A program made the translations under genes and the position numbers. From Rhizobacter sp. (GTDB lineage: Bacteria; Pseudomonadota; Gammaproteobacteria; Burkholderiales; Burkholderiaceae_C): a stretch of 64,000 nucleotides of DNA. Of the stretch, positions 15,582 through 24,041 are shown in pieces. The notes beneath the pieces were generated by a model, which searched no databases, was not told the origin of the DNA, and saw only the letters and a list, made by a program, of their open reading frames with translations. Numbering within the stretch: position 1 is the first letter of the stretch; every line of letters begins with the position of its first letter. Location: positions 58,617-122,616 of the forward strand of contig JANXWV010000129.1 in assembly GCA_025350965.1 (NCBI GenBank), written 5' to 3'.

Positions 15582-17689
15582 TGAATGATTCTGTCGCCGC
15601 CAGCGCGCTCGGCATGCCCGCGTTGCTGAACCGGGAACGCGCCATCCTCGAGTTCAACCGCCGCGTGCTCGCGCAGGCGCGCCGCCCGGACGTGCCGCTG
15701 CTGGAGCGGCTGCGCTATGTGTGCATCGTGTCGTCGAACATGGATGAGTTCTTCGAGGTGCGCTTCGCCGACTACCTGGAAGCGGTGCGCCGCAGCGGCT
15801 CGGGCGTGTCGAGCCGCGACCTCGACACCGTGGCGGCCGATGCGCATGCGCTGATCGACGACCAGTACGCGGTGTTCAACGACGAGGTGATGCCCGCGCT
15901 CCAGCAGCGCGGCATCGGGGTGCGCAACCACGCCGACCGTGACGCCGCCCAGCGCGCCTGGGTCGACCGCTTCTTCAAGACGCAGGTCCGGCCCCTGCTC
16001 GTGCCGGTCGGGTTGGACCCTTCGCACCCGTTCCCGCAGGTGGCCAACAAGTCGCTCAACTTCATCGTGCGCCTGGGCGGGAAGGACGCCTTCGGGCGCA
16101 AGAACACCATTGCCATCGTCAAGGTGCCGCGCGTGCTGCCGCGCGTGATCCGCCTGCCGGACGATGTGGCCGGGGCCGATGCGCAAGGCGCGCCGCGCCA
16201 GGCCTTTGTGCTGCTGACGAGCGTGATCCGCGCCCACCTCGATGAGCTCTTCCCGGGGCGCGAGGTCGAGGCGTTCTCGCAGTTCCGTGTCACGCGCGAC
16301 TCCGACCTCGAAGTCGACGAAGACGATGTGGCCAACCTGCGCCAGGCGCTGCGTTCGGGCCTGACCACGCGGCACTTCGGCCAGGCCCTGCGGCTCGAAG
16401 TGGTGAACACCTGCCCGACCGAGTTGTCGGAGTTCTTGCTGAAGCAATTCGGGTTGCCGCCGGCGGCGCTCTACAAGGTCAACGGGCCGGTGAACCTGGT
16501 GCGCCTGAACCAGCTGATCGACCAGGTCGAGGACTCGGCAGTGCCCACCGATCTGCCGCCGCTGCGCTTTGCACCGTTCGAGCCGGCGTGGCCGCAGCAC
16601 GAGTTGCCGCGCGAGCGCTCCATCTTCGCGCGGCTGCGCAAGGGCGACGTGCTGCTGCACCAACCCTTCGAGTCGTTCGAGCCGGTGGTTCAGTTCCTGC
16701 GCGAGGCGGTGAACGACCCTGACGTGCTGGCCATCAAGCAGACGATCTACCGCACCGGCAGCGAGTCGCCGTTGATGGACCTGTTGATCGAGGCGGCGCG
16801 CCGTGGCAAGGAGGTGCTGGTGGTCGTGGAGCTGAAGGCCCGCTTCGACGAAGAGGCCAACATCAACTGGGCCGAGCGGCTGGAAGCCGTGGGCGTGCAA
16901 GTGGTGTACGGCGTCGTCGGCTTGAAGACCCACGCCAAGCTGCTGCTCATCACAAGGCGCGAGCAGGGCCGCCTGAACCGCTATGCCCATTTGTCGACCG
17001 GCAACTACAACCCGAAGACCGCGCGGATGTACACCGACCTCGGCTACTTCAGCGCCGACCGCGAACTGACCAAAGACGTCGACGCCGTGTTCCAGCAACT
17101 CGCGAGCCTGGGCCGAATGCGGCCCACGCGCGTGTTGCTGCAGGCGCCCTTCACGCTGCACCGGCAGATGCTGGCCCACATCGAACGCGTGGGGCAAGCC
17201 GCACGCATCGGCAGGCCGGCGCGCATCGTCGTCAAGGTCAATGCGCTGACCGACCCGGGGTTGATCCATGCGCTCATTCAGGCCGGCCGCGACGGCGCAC
17301 GCATCGACCTGATCGTGCGCGGCGCATGCATGCTGCCGCCGGGCATCGTGGGCGTGACCGACAACATCCGCGTGCGCTCGGTGATCGGCCGCTTCCTGGA
17401 GCACTCGCGCGTCAGCTACTTCCGCTGGGGCGACGGCGCTGACGACGAAGCCCTGTTCCTGTCGAGCGCCGACTGGATGAGCCGGAACATGTTCGGCCGC
17501 ATCGAGGTCGCCTGGCCGGTGCGCGACCTGCTGCTGCGCCAGCGTGTGATCGACGAGTGCCTGGTGCCCTACCTGCTGGACCAGCGTGACGCGTGGGCAC
17601 TGCGGCCTGACGGCAGCTATGAGCGCATCGGCAGCAGCGGTGCCAGCGCGCAGCAGGCGCTCGTGCAACGCTACCGGGTCGACGCCTGA
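15581..17689 (+). CDS. ppk1: Polyphosphate kinase 1
   Basis: 702 residues, standard PPK1 length. It makes polyphosphate reversibly from ATP. The N-domain starts with LLNRERAILEFNRRVL, then SNMDEFFEVR. The catalytic phospholipase-D-like half holds FDEEANINWAERLE, GLKTHAKLLL and the region YAHLSTGNYNPKTARMYTD (phospho-accepting His near residue 470). ATG overlaps the stop of the glycosyltransferase gene (TGATG), and its own stop overlaps the sixA start, so plcP-agt-ppk-sixA can form one operon. If the Pho box upstream is real, polyphosphate synthesis would also be phosphate-regulated. Confidence 0.96.
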   Translation: MNDSVAASALGMPALLNRERAILEFNRRVLAQARRPDVPLLERLRYVCIVSSNMDEFFEVRFADYLEAVRRSGSGVSSRDLDTVAADAHALIDDQYAVFNDEVMPALQQRGIGVRNHADRDAAQRAWVDRFFKTQVRPLLVPVGLDPSHPFPQVANKSLNFIVRLGGKDAFGRKNTIAIVKVPRVLPRVIRLPDDVAGADAQGAPRQAFVLLTSVIRAHLDELFPGREVEAFSQFRVTRDSDLEVDEDDVANLRQALRSGLTTRHFGQALRLEVVNTCPTELSEFLLKQFGLPPAALYKVNGPVNLVRLNQLIDQVEDSAVPTDLPPLRFAPFEPAWPQHELPRERSIFARLRKGDVLLHQPFESFEPVVQFLREAVNDPDVLAIKQTIYRTGSESPLMDLLIEAARRGKEVLVVVELKARFDEEANINWAERLEAVGVQVVYGVVGLKTHAKLLLITRREQGRLNRYAHLSTGNYNPKTARMYTDLGYFSADRELTKDVDAVFQQLASLGRMRPTRVLLQAPFTLHRQMLAHIERVGQAARIGRPARIVVKVNALTDPGLIHALIQAGRDGARIDLIVRGACMLPPGIVGVTDNIRVRSVIGRFLEHSRVSYFRWGDGADDEALFLSSADWMSRNMFGRIEVAWPVRDLLLRQRVIDECLVPYLLDQRDAWALRPDGSYERIGSSGASAQQALVQRYRVDA

Positions 17690-18150
17690 TGGACCTGATC
17701 CTGTGGCGCCATGCGGAGGCCTTCGAACTGCGTGAGCTGGAGGACGACCTGGCGCGTGGGCTGACCCCCAAGGGCGAACGCCAGGCCCAGCGCATGGCCG
17801 AATGGCTGAGCCAGCGCATGGCGCACACCACCCGCATTCTCGTGAGCCCCGCATTGCGCTGCCAGCAGACCGCCAAGACGCTGGGCAAGAAGTTCAAGAC
17901 TTCCCCCGAACTGGCCCCCGACGGCAACGGTGAAGCCGTGCTGAAGGCCGCCCGTTGGCCCGACGGCAGCGAACCGGTGCTGGTGATCGGCCACCAGCCC
18001 ACGCTCGGGCTCGTGGCGTCGTTCCTGCTGGCCGACATGCCCCAAGTCTGGACCATCAAGAAGGCTGCGGTGTGGTGGATCCGAGGGCGCCAGCGCGAGG
18101 GCGAGTCGCAGGTGATTCTTCAGGCGGTGCAGGCGCCCGACTGCCTGTAG
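17689..18150 (+). CDS. sixA: Phosphohistidine phosphatase SixA
   Basis: 153 residues of the histidine phosphatase superfamily. The RHAE motif (Arg7, His8) lies at the N-terminus, and LVIGHQPTLG carries the second catalytic His. SixA dephosphorylates phosphohistidine on signalling proteins, in E. coli on ArcB or the nitrogen PTS. ATG shares a base with the ppk stop. Linkage of sixA to ppk is seen in other beta-proteobacteria, but the biochemical link is not established by sequence alone. Confidence 0.9.
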   Translation: MDLILWRHAEAFELRELEDDLARGLTPKGERQAQRMAEWLSQRMAHTTRILVSPALRCQQTAKTLGKKFKTSPELAPDGNGEAVLKAARWPDGSEPVLVIGHQPTLGLVASFLLADMPQVWTIKKAAVWWIRGRQREGESQVILQAVQAPDCL

Positions 18151-18172
18151 CCGCAGCGCGCCCCTGCGCTAC
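18147..18172. terminator. Hairpin between convergent sixA and PEP-CTERM genes
   Basis: GTAGCCGCAG and CTGCGCTAC pair with one bulged base. The stem includes the sixA stop codon and ends 9 bases before the PEP-CTERM gene's stop. There is no T-tract, so termination is only suggested by position. Confidence 0.3.
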
Positions 18173-18180
18173 CCGGGATG

Positions 18181-18828
18181 TCAGCCCACGCGGCGGCGCA
18201 GAGCAAGACCCATCGCCACGAGGCCGCCCGCCAGCAACACGAACGTCTGCGGCTCGGGCCCGGCCGGGGCGAAGCTGATGTTGTCGACGCCGACCCAGTC
18301 GCCGAACGATCCCGCAGCAATGACGACCCGCGTGATCGACGGTGCGGAGTAGCTCAGCGTGTACTGGCCTGTACCGTTGGTGTTGAACACCTTGGCGAGC
18401 AAGGTGGCGCCGTCGAAGACATAGATCGCGGTGTCTTGCCCTTCGGCGACGCCTGCAAAGTCGGCACTGAACGAGGAGACGGCGGTCGAGAAGTCGGCCG
18501 CAAAGTTGGCGTCGCCGTCTTCGTTGAGCCAGCCGGAAAACGCGTGCAGGATGTTGCCGCCCACAAGTGCCGGGCCGCCGAGACCACCCACGTCGGGCCC
18601 GCCGGACGCAACGATCGTCATGTCGGTGTTGGTCGCCCAGTCTTCGGGGGTGCTGTTGGTGTTCGAGCCGGTGAACGGGTTCGCCGAGAAGACGACGCCG
18701 AGCGCGGCGTACTGGGTGCCGAGCACCGCTCCTGTGGCCAGGTTTTCGAACGTGAGGGTGGTGGCGCGCGCGGCTGTCGACAACAGCAGCGCACTGAAGA
18801 GTGCGGTGGCGAGAGGTTTGAGCTGCAT
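18181..18828 (-). CDS. PEP-CTERM sorting-signal exported protein
   Basis: 215 residues: signal peptide (cleavage near TAARAT), a beta-rich middle (LTFENLATG, ITRVVIAAGSFGDWVGVDNISF) and a C-terminal sorting signal EPQTFVLLAGGLVAMGLALRRR, in which the EPQ motif, one transmembrane helix and an Arg cluster are plain. Such proteins are cut by an exosortase (EpsH/XrtA) and go to the surface or exopolysaccharide. No exosortase is in this window. The domain resembles secreted NF038122/PEP-CTERM-type beta-sandwich proteins; no activity can be assigned. Confidence 0.85.
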   Translation of the reverse strand: MQLKPLATALFSALLLSTAARATTLTFENLATGAVLGTQYAALGVVFSANPFTGSNTNSTPEDWATNTDMTIVASGGPDVGGLGGPALVGGNILHAFSGWLNEDGDANFAADFSTAVSSFSADFAGVAEGQDTAIYVFDGATLLAKVFNTNGTGQYTLSYSAPSITRVVIAAGSFGDWVGVDNISFAPAGPEPQTFVLLAGGLVAMGLALRRRVG

Positions 18829-18888
18829 GATTTTCCTGCGATGGGATGGTGGAAGAAGGGGGTCCCGATGGCGGCGAGATCGGCGCTG

Positions 18889-19971
18889 TCAGCGCGGCGC
18901 CGGCAGGGGAATGTCGTTGCCGAACCCCCATTGAACGGTCTTGAAACCGCTCGATGAGCCGATGATGTACCAGGTGCCGTTGCTCGGCCGGTAGATCGCG
19001 ATGTCGGTCTTGCCGTCACCGTCGTAATCGGCCGGGACCGGGATGTCGCTGCCGAACCCCCACTGGCGGCTCTGGAAGCCGCTCGACGTGCCCAGGATGT
19101 ACCAGGTGCCGGTGCTCGGCCGGTAGATCGCCACGTCGGCCTTGCCGTCACCGTCGTAGTCGGCGGGAAGCGGAACATCGCCCGGCGACCCCCACTGGAT
19201 GGTCTGGAAGCCGCTCGACGTGCCGATGATGTAAAACGTGCCGGTGCTCGGCCGGTAGATCGCGATGTCGGTCTTGCCGTCGCCGTCGTAGTCGGCGGGC
19301 ACCGGAATGTCGGCGCCTGAACCCCACTGGACGGTTTGGAAGCCGCTCGTCGAGCCAATGATGTACCAGGTGCCGTTGCTGGGCCGATAGATCGCGATGT
19401 CTGTCTTGCCGTCACCGTCGTAGTCGCCAGGGACCCGGATGTCGGCGCCGAAACCCCACTGGCGGCTCTGGAAGCCGCTCGACGTACCGAGGATGTACCA
19501 GGTGCCGTTGTTTGGGCGGTAGATGGCAACGTCGGCCCGGCCGTCGCCATCGAAGTCGAACGCCGTCTTGCGGGGTGGCGGTTTTTTCGCCTGGTCGACC
19601 AGGAACTTGCTGCCACCGATCAGGATGGCTCCTTGCCGGGCTTCACCTGCATTGGCAGCGACGTCGTAGGTGAGGGCGCCAGGTCCAACGCCGGTGCCGC
19701 CGGCCGTGACCGTGATGAACGGGTTCAGGCGTCGTGCGTCGTAGGGGCAGCCTGCGGCCACGGTGACAGTGACGACGAGACCGGTGGCGCCTTCCGCACC
19801 GACGCTGGCGCTCGCCGGGGCGAGAGTCACCGCGCAAGCCGAGGCACCAAAGGCCGTACTGCCCCTGATGGGCTCGGCGGGTGTGGCCACTTGCGCCATG
19901 GCCATCAGGCTCGTCGCTGCCAGGCGCGCGAGCAGGCTGCCGCGCAAGGCGATGGTTGGTAAGCCGGTCAT
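18889..19971 (-). CDS. Secreted FG-GAP/VCBS repeat protein with BACON-like N-domain
   Basis: 360 residues. After a signal peptide comes a BACON-like module (CAVTLAPASASVGAEG, then a Cys-rich turn and GGSKFLVDQA), a Pro/Lys linker, then five copies of a 44-residue unit. Each unit has a calcium-binding loop DYDGDGKTDIAIYRPS followed by a TWYIIG and QWG pattern. Five blades are few for a seven-bladed FG-GAP propeller, so the fold may be partial or the protein may oligomerise. It is probably an exported carbohydrate- or surface-binding protein. It lies 60 bases upstream of the PEP-CTERM gene on the same strand and may be co-transcribed. Confidence 0.85.
   Translation of the reverse strand: MTGLPTIALRGSLLARLAATSLMAMAQVATPAEPIRGSTAFGASACAVTLAPASASVGAEGATGLVVTVTVAAGCPYDARRLNPFITVTAGGTGVGPGALTYDVAANAGEARQGAILIGGSKFLVDQAKKPPPRKTAFDFDGDGRADVAIYRPNNGTWYILGTSSGFQSRQWGFGADIRVPGDYDGDGKTDIAIYRPSNGTWYIIGSTSGFQTVQWGSGADIPVPADYDGDGKTDIAIYRPSTGTFYIIGTSSGFQTIQWGSPGDVPLPADYDGDGKADVAIYRPSTGTWYILGTSSGFQSRQWGFGSDIPVPADYDGDGKTDIAIYRPSNGTWYIIGSSSGFKTVQWGFGNDIPLPAPR
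18892..19560 (-). repeat. Five near-identical 132-bp coding repeats
   Basis: DNA-level tandem repeats encoding the 44-residue FG-GAP-like units. Stretches such as the DGDGK loop and QWGFG recur almost base for base, including the same GGCCGGTAGATCGC on this plus-strand reading. Such similarity indicates recent expansion or gene conversion, and unit number may vary between strains. Confidence 0.8.
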
Positions 19972-20144
19972 CGATCACTCTCCTTGATGGTTGCCATGCC
20001 CACGCGGCGCGAGGCTCGGCACGACCCATCAACTAAAACGGGCTTGCACTGACAAACCCGACATCGAAGAGAAAAGATCCTTGCTGCGATCCATCACGCC
20101 CGTGCCGCATCCGTTGTGCGGGCACGCGGCGCGGCGTTGCACCG

Positions 20145-21680
20145 CTACAGCGTCACCCGCAGCGGCCCGCTGCGGGCCCACAGCACGACCTCTTCATCGA
20201 GCAGGTGCTGGGTGCGCGGGTGGGTTTCTCTCCAGCCGGGCGGGAAGCTCAGTTCGGCGCTGCCGCTGTCGCGCCGCAAGCGCATCGCCTTGGCGTTCAC
20301 ATCGCCGCGCGCGTGGCACTTGATGATGGCCAGCCGCAGGCACAGCACCTGCCACGCGAAGTCTTCGGTGGCCAGGCTCGCCTCAACCTTGCGCAGGCCG
20401 CCGCGCTGGCCGAGCACGAGCTCGCCGACGCGCCGCAGCTGGCTCTGCGAGAAGCCGGCAGCGTCGGCGTGGGCGAGCACGTACGCGCTGTGGCGGTGGT
20501 GGTCGTGGTGCGAGATCATCATGCCGATCTCGTGCAGTGCGCAGGCCCACAACAGTTCACGGCGCGCCTCGGGGCCGGCCTTCGGGTTGGCGCTGGCGTA
20601 CAGGTTCTGCGCCACGCGGGTCACGCGGTCGGCCTGGTGCGTGTCGACCATGAAGCGGCGCTGCAGCTCGCGCACCGAGGCGTCGCGCACGTCGTGGCCG
20701 TCCTGCGCCAGCTCGGTGGCCTTGAGGCGCTCGTCGAGGTCGAAGATCACACCCTGGCGCAACGCGCCGCGCGCCGGGCGCAACACGTCGATGGCGAAGT
20801 GCGTGGCCAGCGTGTAGAGAATGGCCAGGCCGCCCGCGATCACCGCGCGGCGCTCTTCCTTCAGGCCCGGCAGGGCGAGCTTGTCGACACGGCCGGCGCG
20901 CAGGCACTGCTCCATCAGCCAGCGCAGCGCTTCTGGGGTGATGCGCCCGTCGGTCACGCCGCTGGCTGCGAGCAGTTGCGACACGGCGCCCACCGTGCCC
21001 GACGAGCCCAGCGCCTCCTGCCAATGCGTGGCGGCGAACGGTTCGAGCGCTTCTTCGAGCTCGGCCCCGGCCGCCACCTGCGCGGCACGGAACGCGGCCT
21101 CGGTGAAGCGGCCCTCGCCGAAGTACTTGATCGAGAGGCTCACGCTGCCGACCTGGAACGACTCGGCCCGCACCGGTTTCGTACCGGTGCCGAGGATCAT
21201 CTCGGTGGAGCGCCCGCCGATGTCGATCACCAGGCGCGGCACTTCCGAAGGCTGCAGGCGCGCCACGCCGGCATAGATGAGGCGCGCCTCCTCGCGGCCC
21301 GAGATCACCTCGATCGGGAAGCCGAGCACGGCCTGCGCGCGCGCCAAGAACATGTCGCGGTTGCGGGCCTCGCGAAGCGTTTGAGTAGCCACCGCGCGCA
21401 CCTGCGCCGGCACGAAGCCCTTGAGCCGCTGCGCGAAGCGCGCCAGGCAGGCGGCACCGCGGTTCGCGGCCTCTTCGGTCAGCATGCCGTTGGTGTCGAG
21501 CCCGGCGCCCAGGCGCACCGTTTCCTTCAGGTAGTCGACGCGGCGGTAGCGGCCTTCGATCAGCTGGCCGAGTTCGAGCCGGAAGCTGTTCGAGCCCATG
21601 TCGATGGCGGCCAGCTGGCCGGGCCAGCGCGATTCGTTGAGGGCGGTTCTCTCGTCGGGGCGGTCGTTCTGGCGGTCCAT
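20145..21680 (-). CDS. ppx: Exopolyphosphatase (Ppx/GppA family)
   Basis: 511 residues, full length for Ppx. The ASKHA-fold motifs AAIDMGSNSFRLELG (near residues 24-38), VIDIGGRSTEMILG and GSSGTVGA are intact. The C-terminal HD-like half has ACALHEIGMMISHHDHHRHSAY. It removes terminal phosphates from polyphosphate, the counterpart of the Ppk encoded 2.5 kb away. The start at MDRQND is chosen because the extra upstream frame is Arg-rich and lacks family similarity. The gene is divergent from the ZIP transporter. I found no Pho-box pattern in the 136-base gap. Confidence 0.94.
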   Translation of the reverse strand: MDRQNDRPDERTALNESRWPGQLAAIDMGSNSFRLELGQLIEGRYRRVDYLKETVRLGAGLDTNGMLTEEAANRGAACLARFAQRLKGFVPAQVRAVATQTLREARNRDMFLARAQAVLGFPIEVISGREEARLIYAGVARLQPSEVPRLVIDIGGRSTEMILGTGTKPVRAESFQVGSVSLSIKYFGEGRFTEAAFRAAQVAAGAELEEALEPFAATHWQEALGSSGTVGAVSQLLAASGVTDGRITPEALRWLMEQCLRAGRVDKLALPGLKEERRAVIAGGLAILYTLATHFAIDVLRPARGALRQGVIFDLDERLKATELAQDGHDVRDASVRELQRRFMVDTHQADRVTRVAQNLYASANPKAGPEARRELLWACALHEIGMMISHHDHHRHSAYVLAHADAAGFSQSQLRRVGELVLGQRGGLRKVEASLATEDFAWQVLCLRLAIIKCHARGDVNAKAMRLRRDSGSAELSFPPGWRETHPRTQHLLDEEVVLWARSGPLRVTL

Positions 21681-21816
21681 GCGGCATTGTCCGTGCAAAG
21701 CCGGCCGTCTTCTTCGGGCTCTTCCTGGCACCGAGCCTCGTTTTGCCTCACGGCGCCTCCTAAAATGCTGCCTCCGCACCCGCTCCCTCCCGCACCGCCC
21801 CCATGACACCCCGCCC

Positions 21817-22596
21817 ATGACGCTGCTCTACGTCGTTATCGCCACCGGCGTCGGCGGCCTGCTCTCGGTCTTGATCGCGGCGAGCCTCACGGCCCACGTG
21901 CTGGCGCGCGTGGTGCACCACCTGGTGAGCCTGTCTGCCGGCGTGCTGCTGGGCACCGCGCTGCTCGACATCCTGCCCGAAGCATTCGAGAGCAAGCACG
22001 CGAGCCCGCAGGCGCTGTTCGCCACGTTGCTCGGCGGGCTGCTGTTCTTCTTCCTGCTGGAAAAGGCCGAGCTGTACCGCCACAGCCACCACCACGAGGG
22101 CGACGACCACCACCACCACCACGGCTTTGACCACGAGCAAGCCGGGCGCGGCGGCTGGAGCGTGATCATGGGCGACAGCATCCACAACTTCTGCGACGGC
22201 ATCATCATCGCCGCCGCATTCCTGGCCGACACACGGCTCGGCGTGGTCACGTCGCTCGCCATCATCGCGCACGAGATTCCGCAAGAGGTGGGCGACTACA
22301 TCGTGCTGCTCAACGCCGGCTTTTCGCGTGGAAAGGCGCTGTTCTACAACGCGCTGTCGGGCATGGCCGCAGTGGTCGGCGGGGTGGTCGGCTATTTCGT
22401 TGTCGGGCCGTGGGAGGCGCTGTTCCCGTACCTGCTGGTGGTGGCATCGAGCAGCTTCATCTACGTGGCGGTGGCCGACCTGATCCCGCAGTTGCAGCAC
22501 CGCTTGACGCTGCGCGAGACGGCCGCGCAATTGGCCTGGCTGGTGGCTGGGTTGCTGATCGTTGTGGTTGCCGTGAGCCAGTTGCACGGGGGGTGA
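21817..22596 (+). CDS. ZIP-family divalent metal transporter
   Basis: 259 residues with about eight transmembrane helices. The metal pathway motifs are seen in helix IV (DSIHNFCDGIIIAAAF) and helix V (IIAHEIPQEVGDY), as in ZIP zinc/iron permeases. A His-rich cytoplasmic loop (HSHHHEGDDHHHHHGFDHE) is between helices III and IV and likely binds zinc. A second ATG 16 bases upstream (21801) is out of frame. A TAAAAT hexamer near 21762 may be the -10. The stop lies 10 bases from that of the convergent universal stress gene. Confidence 0.88.
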   Translation: MTLLYVVIATGVGGLLSVLIAASLTAHVLARVVHHLVSLSAGVLLGTALLDILPEAFESKHASPQALFATLLGGLLFFFLLEKAELYRHSHHHEGDDHHHHHGFDHEQAGRGGWSVIMGDSIHNFCDGIIIAAAFLADTRLGVVTSLAIIAHEIPQEVGDYIVLLNAGFSRGKALFYNALSGMAAVVGGVVGYFVVGPWEALFPYLLVVASSSFIYVAVADLIPQLQHRLTLRETAAQLAWLVAGLLIVVVAVSQLHGG

Positions 22597-22606
22597 AGCG
22601 TTCGTC

Positions 22607-23041
22607 TTATCTGACCACCAGCACCGGGATCGCGGAGTGCGTCAGTACCTTCTGCGTTTCGCTGCCGAGCAGCAGGGCAGATACGCCGCGTCGGCCGTGC
22701 GAGGCCATCACGAGGAGGTCGCATTCCATGTGGCGCGCATGGTCGATGATGGCTTCCCAGGGGTGGAGCGCCTCGACTGTGTGGGCCTGGCACTTCAGGC
22801 CGGCAGCGTGCGCCAACTCGACCACCGCATGCACCCGCTTGTTCGCGATGCGGTCCTGCGCGTCGAAGAAGTCCTGCGGCGGTACCGGTTGCATCTCGGA
22901 AATGGCGCTGTACGGGAACGGCTCTTTCACGCTGATGGTGCAGAGCTGCGCGCCAAGGGACTGCGCCAGCTTGATGCCGGCATCGACGGCTTTCGCCGTG
23001 ATGTCGGAGCCATCGGTCGGAACGAGGATGCGCTTGAACAT
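22607..23041 (-). CDS. Universal stress protein (UspA family)
   Basis: 144 residues, single Usp domain. The opening MFKRILVPTDGSDITAKAV and the closing ATP-binding signature MASHGRRGVSALLLGSETQKVLTHSAIPVLVV (G-2x-G-9x-G-S/T pattern) are both present, so this is the ATP-binding UspFG-like type. It is predicted to be cytoplasmic and stress-responsive. A GGAGGCC sequence precedes the ATG. An in-frame extension upstream exists but lacks family features. Confidence 0.92.
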   Translation of the reverse strand: MFKRILVPTDGSDITAKAVDAGIKLAQSLGAQLCTISVKEPFPYSAISEMQPVPPQDFFDAQDRIANKRVHAVVELAHAAGLKCQAHTVEALHPWEAIIDHARHMECDLLVMASHGRRGVSALLLGSETQKVLTHSAIPVLVVR

Positions 23042-23141
23042 GGTGGCCTCCGTTGAAGTGACGCGGCTGAGCGTGGGTGTCATCAGCCCTTTCGGCCGAG
23101 TCTCGCTCCGAAGGGTAGGCGCCCGCTTGCGTTCGATCAAG

Positions 23142-24041
23142 TCAGCCGCGTGCGATGGCGTGCTCTGGGTCGGCCGACCATTCGCTCCACGAGCCGGGGT
23201 AAAGCACCGAGCCGGGCAAGCCGGCGTGGGTCATCGCGAGCAGGTTGTGGCATGCGGTCACACCGGAGCCGCAGCTGTGCACAACCGATGTCGGCGCCGC
23301 GTCGCCCATCAGTGCTGCGAACTCGGCATGCAGCACACCGGCTGGCTTGAAGCGGCCGCCGGCGTCGAGGTTGTTCTTGAAGAAGCGGTTCAGCGCGCCG
23401 GGAATGTGGCCGGCCGCCGCGTCCAACGGCTCCACCTCACCGCGAAAGCGCTCGCCAGCGCGTGCGTCGATCAGGCGCGTGCGTCCGATCGCGCGTGCGA
23501 GGGTTTCTGAACTTGTCGTGACGGCGAGCGGCGCGCGGTCCGGGTAGGGTGAGGTGGGCGTCACGGTTGGGGCGTCCTTTGCCAACGCGTTTGCCAACCC
23601 GGGTGCCAATGCGGTCGTGAGCGCGCCGCCGACGGCGACCCACGCCGCCATGCCGCCGTCCAGCACGGCGGTCGCCTCGTGGCCCATCCAGCGCAGCATC
23701 CACCACAGGCGGGCGGCGTACATGCCGCCTTGTCGGTCGAGTGTCACCACCTGCCGCGCAGGCGTGATGCCGCAGCGCCCGAGCGCGGCCGCAAACGCCG
23801 CGCGCTCCGGCAGCGGGTGGCGGCCACGAAAGCGGCCGTCGACCGTGTGCTTCGCACCGGCAAGATCGCGGTCGAGGTGCATGTACTGCGAGGTCGGCAC
23901 GTGGCCGGCGCACCACTCATGTTCACCCAGTTGCGGGTCGGTCAGATCGAAGCCGGTGTCGATGACGATGGGCGCTGCGGTGCTTGCCAGCAGGGCGCGC
24001 AGTTCATCGGCGCTGATGAGCGTGGTGAAGGTCGAAGTCAT
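23142..24041 (-). CDS. Sulfurtransferase, two rhodanese domains (SseA-like)
   Basis: 299 residues: an inactive N-terminal rhodanese domain (VVTLDRQGGMYAARLWWML) and a catalytic C-terminal one with the active Cys in SCGSGVTACHNL. The CGSGVTA loop is that of 3-mercaptopyruvate sulfurtransferases (SseA) rather than CRxGx[RT] thiosulfate types, so mercaptopyruvate is the likely donor. ATG overlaps the stop of the EamA transporter gene by 4 bases, so it is the third gene of a Rieske oxygenase-transporter-sulfurtransferase operon. Confidence 0.9.
   Translation of the reverse strand: MTSTFTTLISADELRALLASTAAPIVIDTGFDLTDPQLGEHEWCAGHVPTSQYMHLDRDLAGAKHTVDGRFRGRHPLPERAAFAAALGRCGITPARQVVTLDRQGGMYAARLWWMLRWMGHEATAVLDGGMAAWVAVGGALTTALAPGLANALAKDAPTVTPTSPYPDRAPLAVTTSSETLARAIGRTRLIDARAGERFRGEVEPLDAAAGHIPGALNRFFKNNLDAGGRFKPAGVLHAEFAALMGDAAPTSVVHSCGSGVTACHNLLAMTHAGLPGSVLYPGSWSEWSADPEHAIARG

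Noticed and set aside
15566..17854. Long open frame antisense to ppk
   Set aside because: Shadow of a conserved gene; low-complexity Arg/His/Gln composition, no RBS or domain.
21681..21816. Pho box upstream of ppx
   Set aside because: No 11-base-period GTCAY repeats on either strand in the gap.
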